Below are positions 57,628-64,000 of a stretch of DNA of 64,000 bases, in pieces. Below the pieces are notes generated by a model, which was not told where the DNA came from, did not search any database, and worked only from the letters and a program-made list of their open reading frames with translations. The position numbers and the translations under genes are program-made. Location: contig JBOZRQ010000061.1 in NCBI GenBank assembly GCA_050789255.1, positions 21,254 through 85,253 of the forward strand, written 5' to 3'. Position 1 is the stretch's first letter; the number at the start of each line of letters is the position of its first letter. This DNA comes from JBOZRQ01 sp050789255. Lineage in GTDB: Bacteria; Bacillota; Sulfobacillia; Symbiobacteriales; Symbiobacteriaceae.

Positions 57628-58719
57628 TTGACGCAGCTGATCGACCGCCTTCGTGAGCTTGTTGCCCTGACCGCGCCCAGCGGCCAGGAAGAGGATGTAG
57701 TCCGGTACATGTACGGGGCCCTGCAGGGGCTGGCCGACGAGGTGCTCATCGATCCCCTGGGAAACGTGATCGCCAAGAAAAAGGGCGCCCAACCCGGTGC
57801 CCCCAGCCTGGCCATTTCGGCCCACATGGACGAGATCGGCTTCATCATTCGCAAGGTGGATGCCAACGGGTTCCTGCGCTTTGAGAAGTTGGGCGGCCAC
57901 GACGACCGGATTCTGCTGGCCCAGCGGGTCTGGGTGCGCGGCAGCCAGGGCCGGGTGCTGGGCGTAATTGGCTGCAAGTCGGCCCACCTGACTGGGCCCA
58001 ACACCGGCGCCCCCGGCGAGCGGGACCGCGTGGTGAAGCACACTGAGATGTACATCGACATTGGCGCCAGAAACGCCGATGAGGTGCGGGCCATGGGCGT
58101 CCGGGTGGGCGATCCCGTGGGCTACATGAGCGAACTGACCGAGGTCGGCAAGAACACCGGCCGCTACATCGCCAGTGCGATTGATGACCGGGCCGGGTGC
58201 GCGCTCCTGCTCCACCTGCTCGCCGACCTGAAGGGCCAGCAGCTGCCCGGCGACCTGTATGCGATCTTCTCGACCCAGGAGGAGGTGGGCCTGCGCGGCG
58301 CCCGCACCGCTGCCCAGTGGCTCGAGGCCGACGTGGCCCTCGCCCTGGACATGACCGCCCTGGACGACACCCCCGAGACCCCGACCCGGTACCTGGAGCT
58401 GGGTAAGGGCCCGGCGATCAAGGTGATGGACAACAGCCTGCTGGCGCACCCCGCCATGCGTCGCACCCTGGAGGCGGCGGCTGAGCGGGCCGGCGTGCCC
58501 TACCAGCTGGAGATCCTCTTGGGCATCGGCACCGATGCGGGCGCCATGCACCAGGCCGGCAGGGGGGCGCCCACCGGCTGCATTTCAGTGGGGAACCGGT
58601 ACACCCACTCCCCCATCGAAATGATCGACGTCCGAGACCTGGAAGGCGCCTACCGCCTCCTGCGGGAGACGGTGGTCAGCATCCACGAGGCCGACCTCGG
58701 CTTCCTGCCCAAGCAGTAA
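57628..58719 (+). CDS. M42-family metallo-aminopeptidase
   Basis: A 363-residue (from TTG 57628, after GAGGAG) or 373-residue (from ATG 57598) enzyme. Two-metal-site residues visible: SAHMDEIGF (His/Asp), SAIDDRAG (Asp), STQEEVGLRGA (catalytic Glu pair), ALDMT (Asp), and a final NRYTHSPIEM His. These peptidases form dodecameric tetrahedral shells that trim short peptides in the cytoplasm. The place after the peptide-type transporter suggests degradation of imported peptides or amino-acyl compounds. Confidence 0.92.
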   Translation: MTQLIDRLRELVALTAPSGQEEDVVRYMYGALQGLADEVLIDPLGNVIAKKKGAQPGAPSLAISAHMDEIGFIIRKVDANGFLRFEKLGGHDDRILLAQRVWVRGSQGRVLGVIGCKSAHLTGPNTGAPGERDRVVKHTEMYIDIGARNADEVRAMGVRVGDPVGYMSELTEVGKNTGRYIASAIDDRAGCALLLHLLADLKGQQLPGDLYAIFSTQEEVGLRGARTAAQWLEADVALALDMTALDDTPETPTRYLELGKGPAIKVMDNSLLAHPAMRRTLEAAAERAGVPYQLEILLGIGTDAGAMHQAGRGAPTGCISVGNRYTHSPIEMIDVRDLEGAYRLLRETVVSIHEADLGFLPKQ

Positions 58720-58723
58720 CCGA

Positions 58724-58758
58724 AAAGCCCGACCTACCCATGAGGCAGGTCGGGCTTT
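58724..58758. terminator. Bidirectional terminator between the peptidase and flagellin genes
   Basis: AAAGCCCGACCT (58724-58735) pairs with AGGTCGGGCTTT (58747-58758). The plus tail is GTTTATG and the minus tail TTCGG. Confidence 0.75.
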
Positions 58759-58760
58759 GT

Positions 58761-60395
58761 TTATGTGGGAGCGGGGCTGGGCCTGGGGAGCACCGGACTT
58801 GCTCGTCTCAGTCCGTTCAACAGCCAGCCGATATTCTGCCGCATGCTGTTGGCCTGTTTGAGCATGGAGCTGGAAGAGGTGAGGAGCAGTTGCTCCTTCG
58901 TCAGGGACGTCAGCTCCTTGGCGTAGTCGACGTCCACGATGCGCGACGCGCTTTCTCGCTGCGCCAGTTCGGCCTGTATGTTGGAGTTGATCACGTGCTC
59001 CAGGGACCTGGCTTTGCTGCCCAAGGACGCCCGGATTGTGGTGACCTTCGTAATTGCCTGATTGAACCGAGTGATCGCCTTACCGGCGTCGACCACCACA
59101 TTGAGGCCAATCAGGTCAAGACTGGCCGTGTCGACCGTGGGAATCTCGATGGTGAGCTTGTCTCCGCCGTTGGCGCCCACTTGCAGGATGATCGGCGGCA
59201 ACTGTGAGCTCGAGGCGTCCCAGCCAATCGTGAAGCCCACAGTGGGGTTGTTTGAGTAGGAGCCGCCATCAGGGATAACACTGGACGAGTTCCCGGGGTG
59301 AAGGCCCCCAACGTCGGGATCCGATAGGTCGCCGCCGGCAATCAGCGTGTTGATGTACCAACTGCCGTTCAACTGGAAGTCGCTAATAAAGCCAGCCACG
59401 TTCATGCCAACATTGACGCTCAAGGCTGTGTTTAGATCGGCTCCGGACTGCAGGGAGTTCATAATGTCGGCCATGGTGCCGCCAAAACCAGTGACGACGG
59501 CGTTCAGATACTTCATGGCCGCGTAGGCCGACGCTTCGTGAAGGGTGTCGCTGGACCAGGCGCCAGCCATGGCGTTGACGATCGTGTTCACCGAATAGCT
59601 GTTGACTGCCTGGTATAGGGTTTCGTCTCCTCCCGAAATCAAGTCGCTGAGGCCGGAAATGAACCATTGCTCCAGGCTGGAAAAATTGGAGTTTCGGGCC
59701 AGAACGGCCTGCGTGAGCGTGCGAGCCACCACCCGGTCGGCGTCCTGCGTGCGAGTCAACTGGGCGGCATCAAAATGTAGTTTGATATCCTGCAGTTTGC
59801 CGTTGATGTCCGGGTTTCCCGTTATCCAACCTGCCTTGGGACCTCCGGAACCAAGCGAAACTGTAATGGTTGCCCCGTCGCCAATTAGCCCCAAGTGGTT
59901 TTGAATCACTTGTTCCGCCTGTTCCAGCCAGCCGCTCCGCAACCCTTCGAGCACTGCTGCGGTTGCGGCAGCACCACCTCCGGCACTGAAGAGGCGCCGG
60001 TCGTTAAAGGTGGTAGTATCGGAAATTCGGTTAATCTCCTCAAGCAGGAAGGCGATTTCGGCCTGAATGGTGTTCCGCTCCGAAGCGTCCAGCGTACCGT
60101 TTGCTGCCTTAACGGAGAGTTCCCTGCCCTTCTGCAGCAAATCGCCGATGACGCCTAAGGCACCGTCGGCGGTGCCAATGAGCGATAATCCATCCATCGC
60201 ATTCCTGGAGGCCTTGGACAGCCCAAGAAACTGTGTGCGGAGCTTTTCTGAAATGCTCAGTCCTGCGGCATCATCGCTGGCGCGGGTAATACGCAAGCCA
60301 GAGGAGAGTTTCCCCACACTCGCATCCATACGAGTGCTGGAATCTGCCATGGCGCGCCATGCGGTCATGGATGCTCGGTTATAGTGGACTCGCAA
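58761..60395 (-). CDS. Flagellin
   Basis: A 544-residue filament protein from TTG 60395, behind GGAGGTG. The N-terminal domain (about 1-150) has LSSGLRITRASDDAAGLSISEKLR and the C-terminal domain (about 445-525) LEHVINSNIQAELAQRESASRIVDVDYAKE, the D0/D1 signatures. The middle (about 150-440), rich in Gly/Asn/Ser, is the exposed variable part. Unusual: the C-terminus runs past the normal LL-x-x-L end with a 15-residue basic/Pro tail (RRASPVLPRPSPAPT), where flagellins are usually strictly limited. No other flagellar genes are near; it has its own sigma-28-type promoter. Confidence 0.93.
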   Translation of the reverse strand: MRVHYNRASMTAWRAMADSSTRMDASVGKLSSGLRITRASDDAAGLSISEKLRTQFLGLSKASRNAMDGLSLIGTADGALGVIGDLLQKGRELSVKAANGTLDASERNTIQAEIAFLLEEINRISDTTTFNDRRLFSAGGGAAATAAVLEGLRSGWLEQAEQVIQNHLGLIGDGATITVSLGSGGPKAGWITGNPDINGKLQDIKLHFDAAQLTRTQDADRVVARTLTQAVLARNSNFSSLEQWFISGLSDLISGGDETLYQAVNSYSVNTIVNAMAGAWSSDTLHEASAYAAMKYLNAVVTGFGGTMADIMNSLQSGADLNTALSVNVGMNVAGFISDFQLNGSWYINTLIAGGDLSDPDVGGLHPGNSSSVIPDGGSYSNNPTVGFTIGWDASSSQLPPIILQVGANGGDKLTIEIPTVDTASLDLIGLNVVVDAGKAITRFNQAITKVTTIRASLGSKARSLEHVINSNIQAELAQRESASRIVDVDYAKELTSLTKEQLLLTSSSSMLKQANSMRQNIGWLLNGLRRASPVLPRPSPAPT

Positions 60396-60437
60396 GGCGT
60401 CACCTCCATGTGACTCTCGTGCTACTCCTTGTCGTTA

Positions 60438-60464
60438 GTATCGGACGAAGGGCGCCGATGTTTA
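60438..60464 (-). promoter_or_regulatory. Sigma-28 (SigD/FliA)-type promoter of flagellin
   Basis: On the minus strand TAAA (60461-60464), 15 bases, TCCGATAC (60438-60445); consensus is TAAA-N15-GCCGATAA. It lies about 45 bases before the ribosome site, as expected for a late flagellar gene. Confidence 0.8.
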
Positions 60465-60487
60465 AGCGTCTTTGTTACGTCTAGCCT

Positions 60488-60514
60488 TAAATTACTCTCA
60501 TTTCGCTCCGATCA
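60488..60514 (+). promoter_or_regulatory. Sigma-28-type promoter of the Ig-repeat protein gene
   Basis: On the plus strand TAAA (60488-60491), 15 bases, TCCGATCA (60507-60514), nearly the same sequence and spacing as the divergent flagellin promoter. Transcription would start near 60520, 45 bases before the ATG. A possible sigma-A alternative is TTACTC/TTATGA (60492/60515), which is weaker. Confidence 0.65.
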
Positions 60515-60564
60515 TTATGATGTAGGGTTCACCTAAAATAAGGCCTGGCAGAGGGGATCGCGGT

Positions 60565-63500
60565 ATGCGTAAAGTCCGGAAATCGGTAACCTGGTTGGCT
60601 ATACTTCTCATGACGTGGTGGGGCGTCGTTGTACCGCCGGCGCCTTCTACTGCCGAAGCCGCAGTGCCGGATGCCATCGTGTACACGGACGGCACCGGCA
60701 GCGACGCTCAGGTGCGGCGCATGGCTGCGGACGGAACGCAAAACGCCCAGTTGGCCGCGGCGATCTCGCCGACGGCCACTCGCGTTGTGCCTTATCGCGA
60801 CGGCACGAAGATCGTGTCGTTCAATACAAATCTAATCACGTCCACACCGGACGGAACGGCACCGACCACCATCACGCCTTCCGGTTTCCAGATCGGCACA
60901 GGCTTTGCCTTCTCACCGGATGGGTCCAAAATCGCCTTCGCCGGGCGTAGCACCCCGACCGGCGCTAACCGCGTCTACACCATGAACCCTGACGGCACTG
61001 GCCTGTCAGGAGCCTTAAGCACCGGTACCGGTCCGCATCACATCGTCTTCGACTGGGGTTCCCCCGGCATTCTGTTCCGGAAGAGCACTGGGCTAGCCGT
61101 TTACAATCCGGCAACTTCGACCGAAACAGTCATCAGGGCGGCTGCCGGCCAAGGCGTCTCGGATGCCCGCTACTCCCCGGATGGGACCAAGATTGCGTTC
61201 ATTGAAGTCAACCCCTCAGCACAAGTGCTGGTCATGAACGCCAACGGAACCGGCGCTACACCCCTGTCCTTCACCCCCAGCCTTAATGTCAACTCCATCG
61301 CATGGTCACCGGATGGAACGCAGTTGGCCATCAGCGCTACCCTGGTTGGCGGGGACGGATCTTACGGGATCTACATCGCCCCGGCTACGGGGGGCGCGGC
61401 GACCAAGGTCGCTACTGCCAGGACGGGCAAGCCCACCAGTGACGTCTACTGGGGTCCCCTGGCGGACTTGCGTGCACCGACGTCGCTGTCGATCAGCCCC
61501 GTCACGGTCTCCTACGGCGACAGCATCACCTTTACTGCAACCCTTTCCCCTGCGGTCGCCGGCAAAACCGTTACCTTCAAGGTCGACGGCACGGCTGTGG
61601 GCACAGGCACCACCGACGTCACTGGCAAGGCTACATTTACCTATTCCCCCGGGCTTACTGTATGGACATACGACCTGATGGCGGAGTTCCTCGGTGACGC
61701 CCAGTACTTGCCGTCCTCGCAGCACACAACGCTTACGGTGAACCAAAAGGCAGTCACTGTCACGGTTCCCGCCGTTTCCACGCCGTACTTGGGCACGGCT
61801 ACCCTGTCTGCCACCCTCAGCCCGGCCCTGGCCGGCCGCACCGTGAACTTCCTGGTAAGCGGCGTCGGTGTGGGGTCTGGCACCACGGATGCAACCGGCA
61901 CGGCCACTCTCAGCTACCCGACCTCGCAGAGTCCCGGAAACTATCCCGTTGTGGCTGCCTTCCCGAATGAGACCAACTATGCCGCGAGCAGCGGCTCCGG
62001 CACCTTGACCGTCACCAAGGCGGCCACCACCGTAACCGCTGGGAACCCCAGCGGCCAGTTCCATGGCACTGCCACCCTGCAGGCAAACTTGAGCCCGGCC
62101 CTGGCCGGCGAAACCATCACCTTCACGGTAAACGGAGCACCGGCTGGCACGGGTGCCACCGATGCCACCGGTAAGGCGACGGCAACCTACACGGTTAACC
62201 TTGGGGCTGGTTCGTATCCCGTTGTGGCCACCTTTGGCGGCAACAGCAACTACCAGACGTCCGCCGGCAACGGCACCCTGACCGTAACGTCGGCCCCCGG
62301 CAGCGTTTCCGTATCGAACGCTATCGCAGTATACAAAGGCAGTGCGACCCTTTCGGCAACCCTGACCCCTGGTGTGTCGGGCAAGACCATTACCTTTACG
62401 GTCGATGGATCCCCGGTGGGCTCTGCCACGACCAACGCCAGCGGCACGGCCACGCTCAACTACCCGATCCCCGGGAGCGTCGGTACCTACACCATCGGCG
62501 CAGCCTTTGCGGGCGACGCCCAGATCACTGCGGACTCGGGAACCGGGACTCTGACTGTCAACCAGGCCACGGGCGTGGTCACGGTGGCAAACCAGACCAA
62601 GCCCTACATGGGGACCGTTACCCTGAGTGCGACGCTGGCTCCGGGTGTATCGGGCAAGACTATCACCTTCGAGGTGAACGGCGCGCCTGTGGGCAGCGGC
62701 ACGACTGACGCCGCTGGCGTGGCGACGGTAAACTACCTCGTTACGAACTCGGTCGGCACTTACAGCATTGACGCCGCCTTCGCTGGGGATCCCGACATCT
62801 CTACGGACAGTGGGACGGGCATCCTTACTGTTACCAGGGCAACGGGCACCATGACAGCAACCAGCCCCTCCGCCAACGTCGGCGACACGGTGACTCTGAG
62901 CGCCACCCTGGTGCCTAAGGTGGCGGGCAAGACCGTGAGCTTCACGGTGGCCGGAACTGTTGTAGGCACCGGGACCACCGACGCCAACGGTGTGGCGTCT
63001 TATGGTTACCTTATCGCCAAACCGTCGGGCACCTACACCGTGGGCGCCAGCTTTGCCGGCGACTCCGACATCGCTCCGGCCAGCAGCAGCGGCAGCCTGA
63101 CCGTGAACGCCGGTGTCGGCTCCATGACGGTGACGGACCAGACCGGCACCCACAGGGGCACGGTTACGCTCACCGCAACACTGAGCCCGACGCTAGCGGG
63201 CAAGACCGTGACCTTCACGGTGGCCGGCTCGCCGGCCGGTACTGGCACCACCAACGCTGCGGGCGTGGCGACCGTCACCTACACTATTACCAACAATGCT
63301 GGCACGGCTACTATCGGTGCGAGCTTTGCAGGCGACAGTGACATTACCGCTGCCTCGGACAGTGGCACCCTGACGATCAATAAGGCCAACGCCACCCTGA
63401 CCTCGGTCAACGCGACCATCGCCTACAACCAGGCCGGCACGATCACCGCGACACTGAAGGATCAGTTCGGCGGGAACATCAACGGGGCCACCGTGACCTT

Positions 63501-64000
63501 CACGGTCGATGGCGGGGCCGCACTGACCGCCACCACGGTTGCTGGCGTGGCGACTTTGAATTACACCCCGACCCTCGCTCCGGGCACTTACACCATTACC
63601 GCGGACTTCGGCGGCACCAGCAACTTCAACGCTGCGTCCCAGGCCACGGCGACCCTGACCGTGACCAGGGCCAACACCGTCATCACCGCAAGCAACGCTA
63701 CCATTAAATACAACCAGGCGGGGAACATTACAGCGACGCTAAAGGACCAGGGCGGTGCAGTGATCTCGGGCGCCACCTTGACCTTTAAGGTGAACGGCGG
63801 GGCCGCGCAGACGGCCACCACCAACGCCTCGGGCGTGGCTACGCTGCCTTACACCCCGGCGCTGGCTCCGGGCAACTACCCTATCACCGTCGATTTTGCC
63901 GCAACGACCAACTACAACGCGGCGGCGCAGGCTTCGGCGACGCTGACCGTGGCCAAGGCGAATACCGCGATCACGGCGGCCAACGCGACCATTGCCTACA
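60565..64000 (+). CDS. Very large secreted protein: TolB-like propeller plus tandem bacterial Ig-like domains (partial)
   Basis: At least 1145 residues, open at the right edge of the window. ATG 60565 follows AGAGGGGA. Signal peptide to about residue 34 (A-E-A-A). Residues about 35-300 form a TolB/PD40-type beta-propeller with repeated FSPDGSKIAFAG, YSPDGTKIAFIE and WSPDGTQLAIS blades. From residue 304 on come tandem Ig-like (Big_3-type) domains of 90-96 residues; nine are complete and a tenth begins. Such proteins act as adhesins or surface filaments. Its anchor is beyond the window. It is divergent from flagellin and appears to share its sigma factor. Confidence 0.88.
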   Translation, partial: MRKVRKSVTWLAILLMTWWGVVVPPAPSTAEAAVPDAIVYTDGTGSDAQVRRMAADGTQNAQLAAAISPTATRVVPYRDGTKIVSFNTNLITSTPDGTAPTTITPSGFQIGTGFAFSPDGSKIAFAGRSTPTGANRVYTMNPDGTGLSGALSTGTGPHHIVFDWGSPGILFRKSTGLAVYNPATSTETVIRAAAGQGVSDARYSPDGTKIAFIEVNPSAQVLVMNANGTGATPLSFTPSLNVNSIAWSPDGTQLAISATLVGGDGSYGIYIAPATGGAATKVATARTGKPTSDVYWGPLADLRAPTSLSISPVTVSYGDSITFTATLSPAVAGKTVTFKVDGTAVGTGTTDVTGKATFTYSPGLTVWTYDLMAEFLGDAQYLPSSQHTTLTVNQKAVTVTVPAVSTPYLGTATLSATLSPALAGRTVNFLVSGVGVGSGTTDATGTATLSYPTSQSPGNYPVVAAFPNETNYAASSGSGTLTVTKAATTVTAGNPSGQFHGTATLQANLSPALAGETITFTVNGAPAGTGATDATGKATATYTVNLGAGSYPVVATFGGNSNYQTSAGNGTLTVTSAPGSVSVSNAIAVYKGSATLSATLTPGVSGKTITFTVDGSPVGSATTNASGTATLNYPIPGSVGTYTIGAAFAGDAQITADSGTGTLTVNQATGVVTVANQTKPYMGTVTLSATLAPGVSGKTITFEVNGAPVGSGTTDAAGVATVNYLVTNSVGTYSIDAAFAGDPDISTDSGTGILTVTRATGTMTATSPSANVGDTVTLSATLVPKVAGKTVSFTVAGTVVGTGTTDANGVASYGYLIAKPSGTYTVGASFAGDSDIAPASSSGSLTVNAGVGSMTVTDQTGTHRGTVTLTATLSPTLAGKTVTFTVAGSPAGTGTTNAAGVATVTYTITNNAGTATIGASFAGDSDITAASDSGTLTINKANATLTSVNATIAYNQAGTITATLKDQFGGNINGATVTFTVDGGAALTATTVAGVATLNYTPTLAPGTYTITADFGGTSNFNAASQATATLTVTRANTVITASNATIKYNQAGNITATLKDQGGAVISGATLTFKVNGGAAQTATTNASGVATLPYTPALAPGNYPITVDFAATTNYNAAAQASATLTVAKANTAITAANATIAY
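61474..64000 (+). repeat. Tandem Ig-domain coding repeats (273-base period)
   Basis: Units start at 61474, 61750, 62020, 62293, 62566, 62839, 63109, 63385, 63670 and 63958, with lengths of 276, 270, 273, 273, 273, 270, 276, 285 and 288 bases. The first seven follow a pattern with LSP-x-x-AGKTVTF and GTTDA-G-AT; the last three are a second subtype with NATIAYNQAG and ATLKDQ and are more alike to each other, which suggests recent local duplication. Confidence 0.9.

Noticed and set aside
61474..64000. Regular repeats considered as a CRISPR array or satellite DNA
   Set aside because: The period is a multiple of three (270-288), the frame stays open, and each unit translates to an Ig-like domain.

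Overview
The window is GC-rich DNA from what looks like a Gram-positive, endospore-forming, flagellated member of the Firmicutes. The closest general picture I can give is a Symbiobacterium-type high-GC clostridial lineage; this is inferred from gene content, not from a search. The signs are Gram-positive lipoproteins, a FtsE-FtsX-M23-Ctp-MinJ-like division cluster, CsaB/TagA wall-polymer genes, a ComER-type protein, strong AAGGAGG ribosome sites, frequent GTG/TTG starts, and promoter motifs fitting sigma-A, sigma-54, sigma-28 and sigma-K. I saw no rRNA, tRNA, CRISPR array, insertion sequence or replication origin. No stretch over 300 bases lacks a gene.

Layout. 1-2948 (minus): start of an oligopeptide permease gene, its binding protein, and a ComER/ProC-like reductase. 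3107-4223 (plus): prfB with a complete programmed +1 frameshift site. 4264-8500 (minus): cupredoxin lipoprotein, chemotaxis receptor, secreted sugar-dehydrogenase-like propeller. 8618-21097 (plus): a small secreted protein, then a tightly packed wall-polysaccharide cluster (two GT4 enzymes, DUF4330 protein, O-antigen-ligase-like protein, MurJ, two DUF5693-like paralogues, CsaB, TagA) and a phosphoesterase. 21115-24755: two convergent, overlapping acetyltransferases, then PadR plus a SEDS (FtsW/RodA-like) protein with an extra N-terminal domain. 24980-30385 (plus): ftsE, ftsX, M23 activator, C-terminal processing protease, MinJ-like PDZ protein.

30423-35334 holds a proline-rich protein, a cysteine-rich putative spore-coat protein behind a sigma-K-like promoter, a decayed M20 amidohydrolase, a divergent MBL-hydrolase/TetR pair and a LysM-NlpC/P60 hydrolase. 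35626-45019 is a catabolic regulon probably for 3-hydroxybutyrate, acetoacetate or related short-chain acids: a sigma-54 activator in the middle, a -24/-12 promoter and TGTCGC enhancer array on one side driving an SDR dehydrogenase and GntP permease, and a near-consensus -24/-12 promoter on the other side driving CoA-transferase, thiolase, antiporter and MFS transporter. 45088-50544 (minus) is a complete tripartite tricarboxylate transporter with its CitA/CitB-type two-component system. 50720-58719 (plus) has a membrane-fused spermidine-synthase-like protein and an opine dehydrogenase/GntR/peptide-permease/binding-protein/M42 peptidase set without ATPase genes. 58761-64000 has flagellin and, divergent from it, a very large secreted TolB-propeller plus Ig-repeat protein that runs off the window; both carry sigma-28-type promoters 15-spaced between TAAA and TCCGAT.

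The most interesting signals are regulatory: the divergent sigma-28 pair linking a giant Ig-repeat surface protein to flagellin, the self-contained sigma-54 switch, the sigma-K-like promoter before the coat protein, and the opine dehydrogenase-transporter set.
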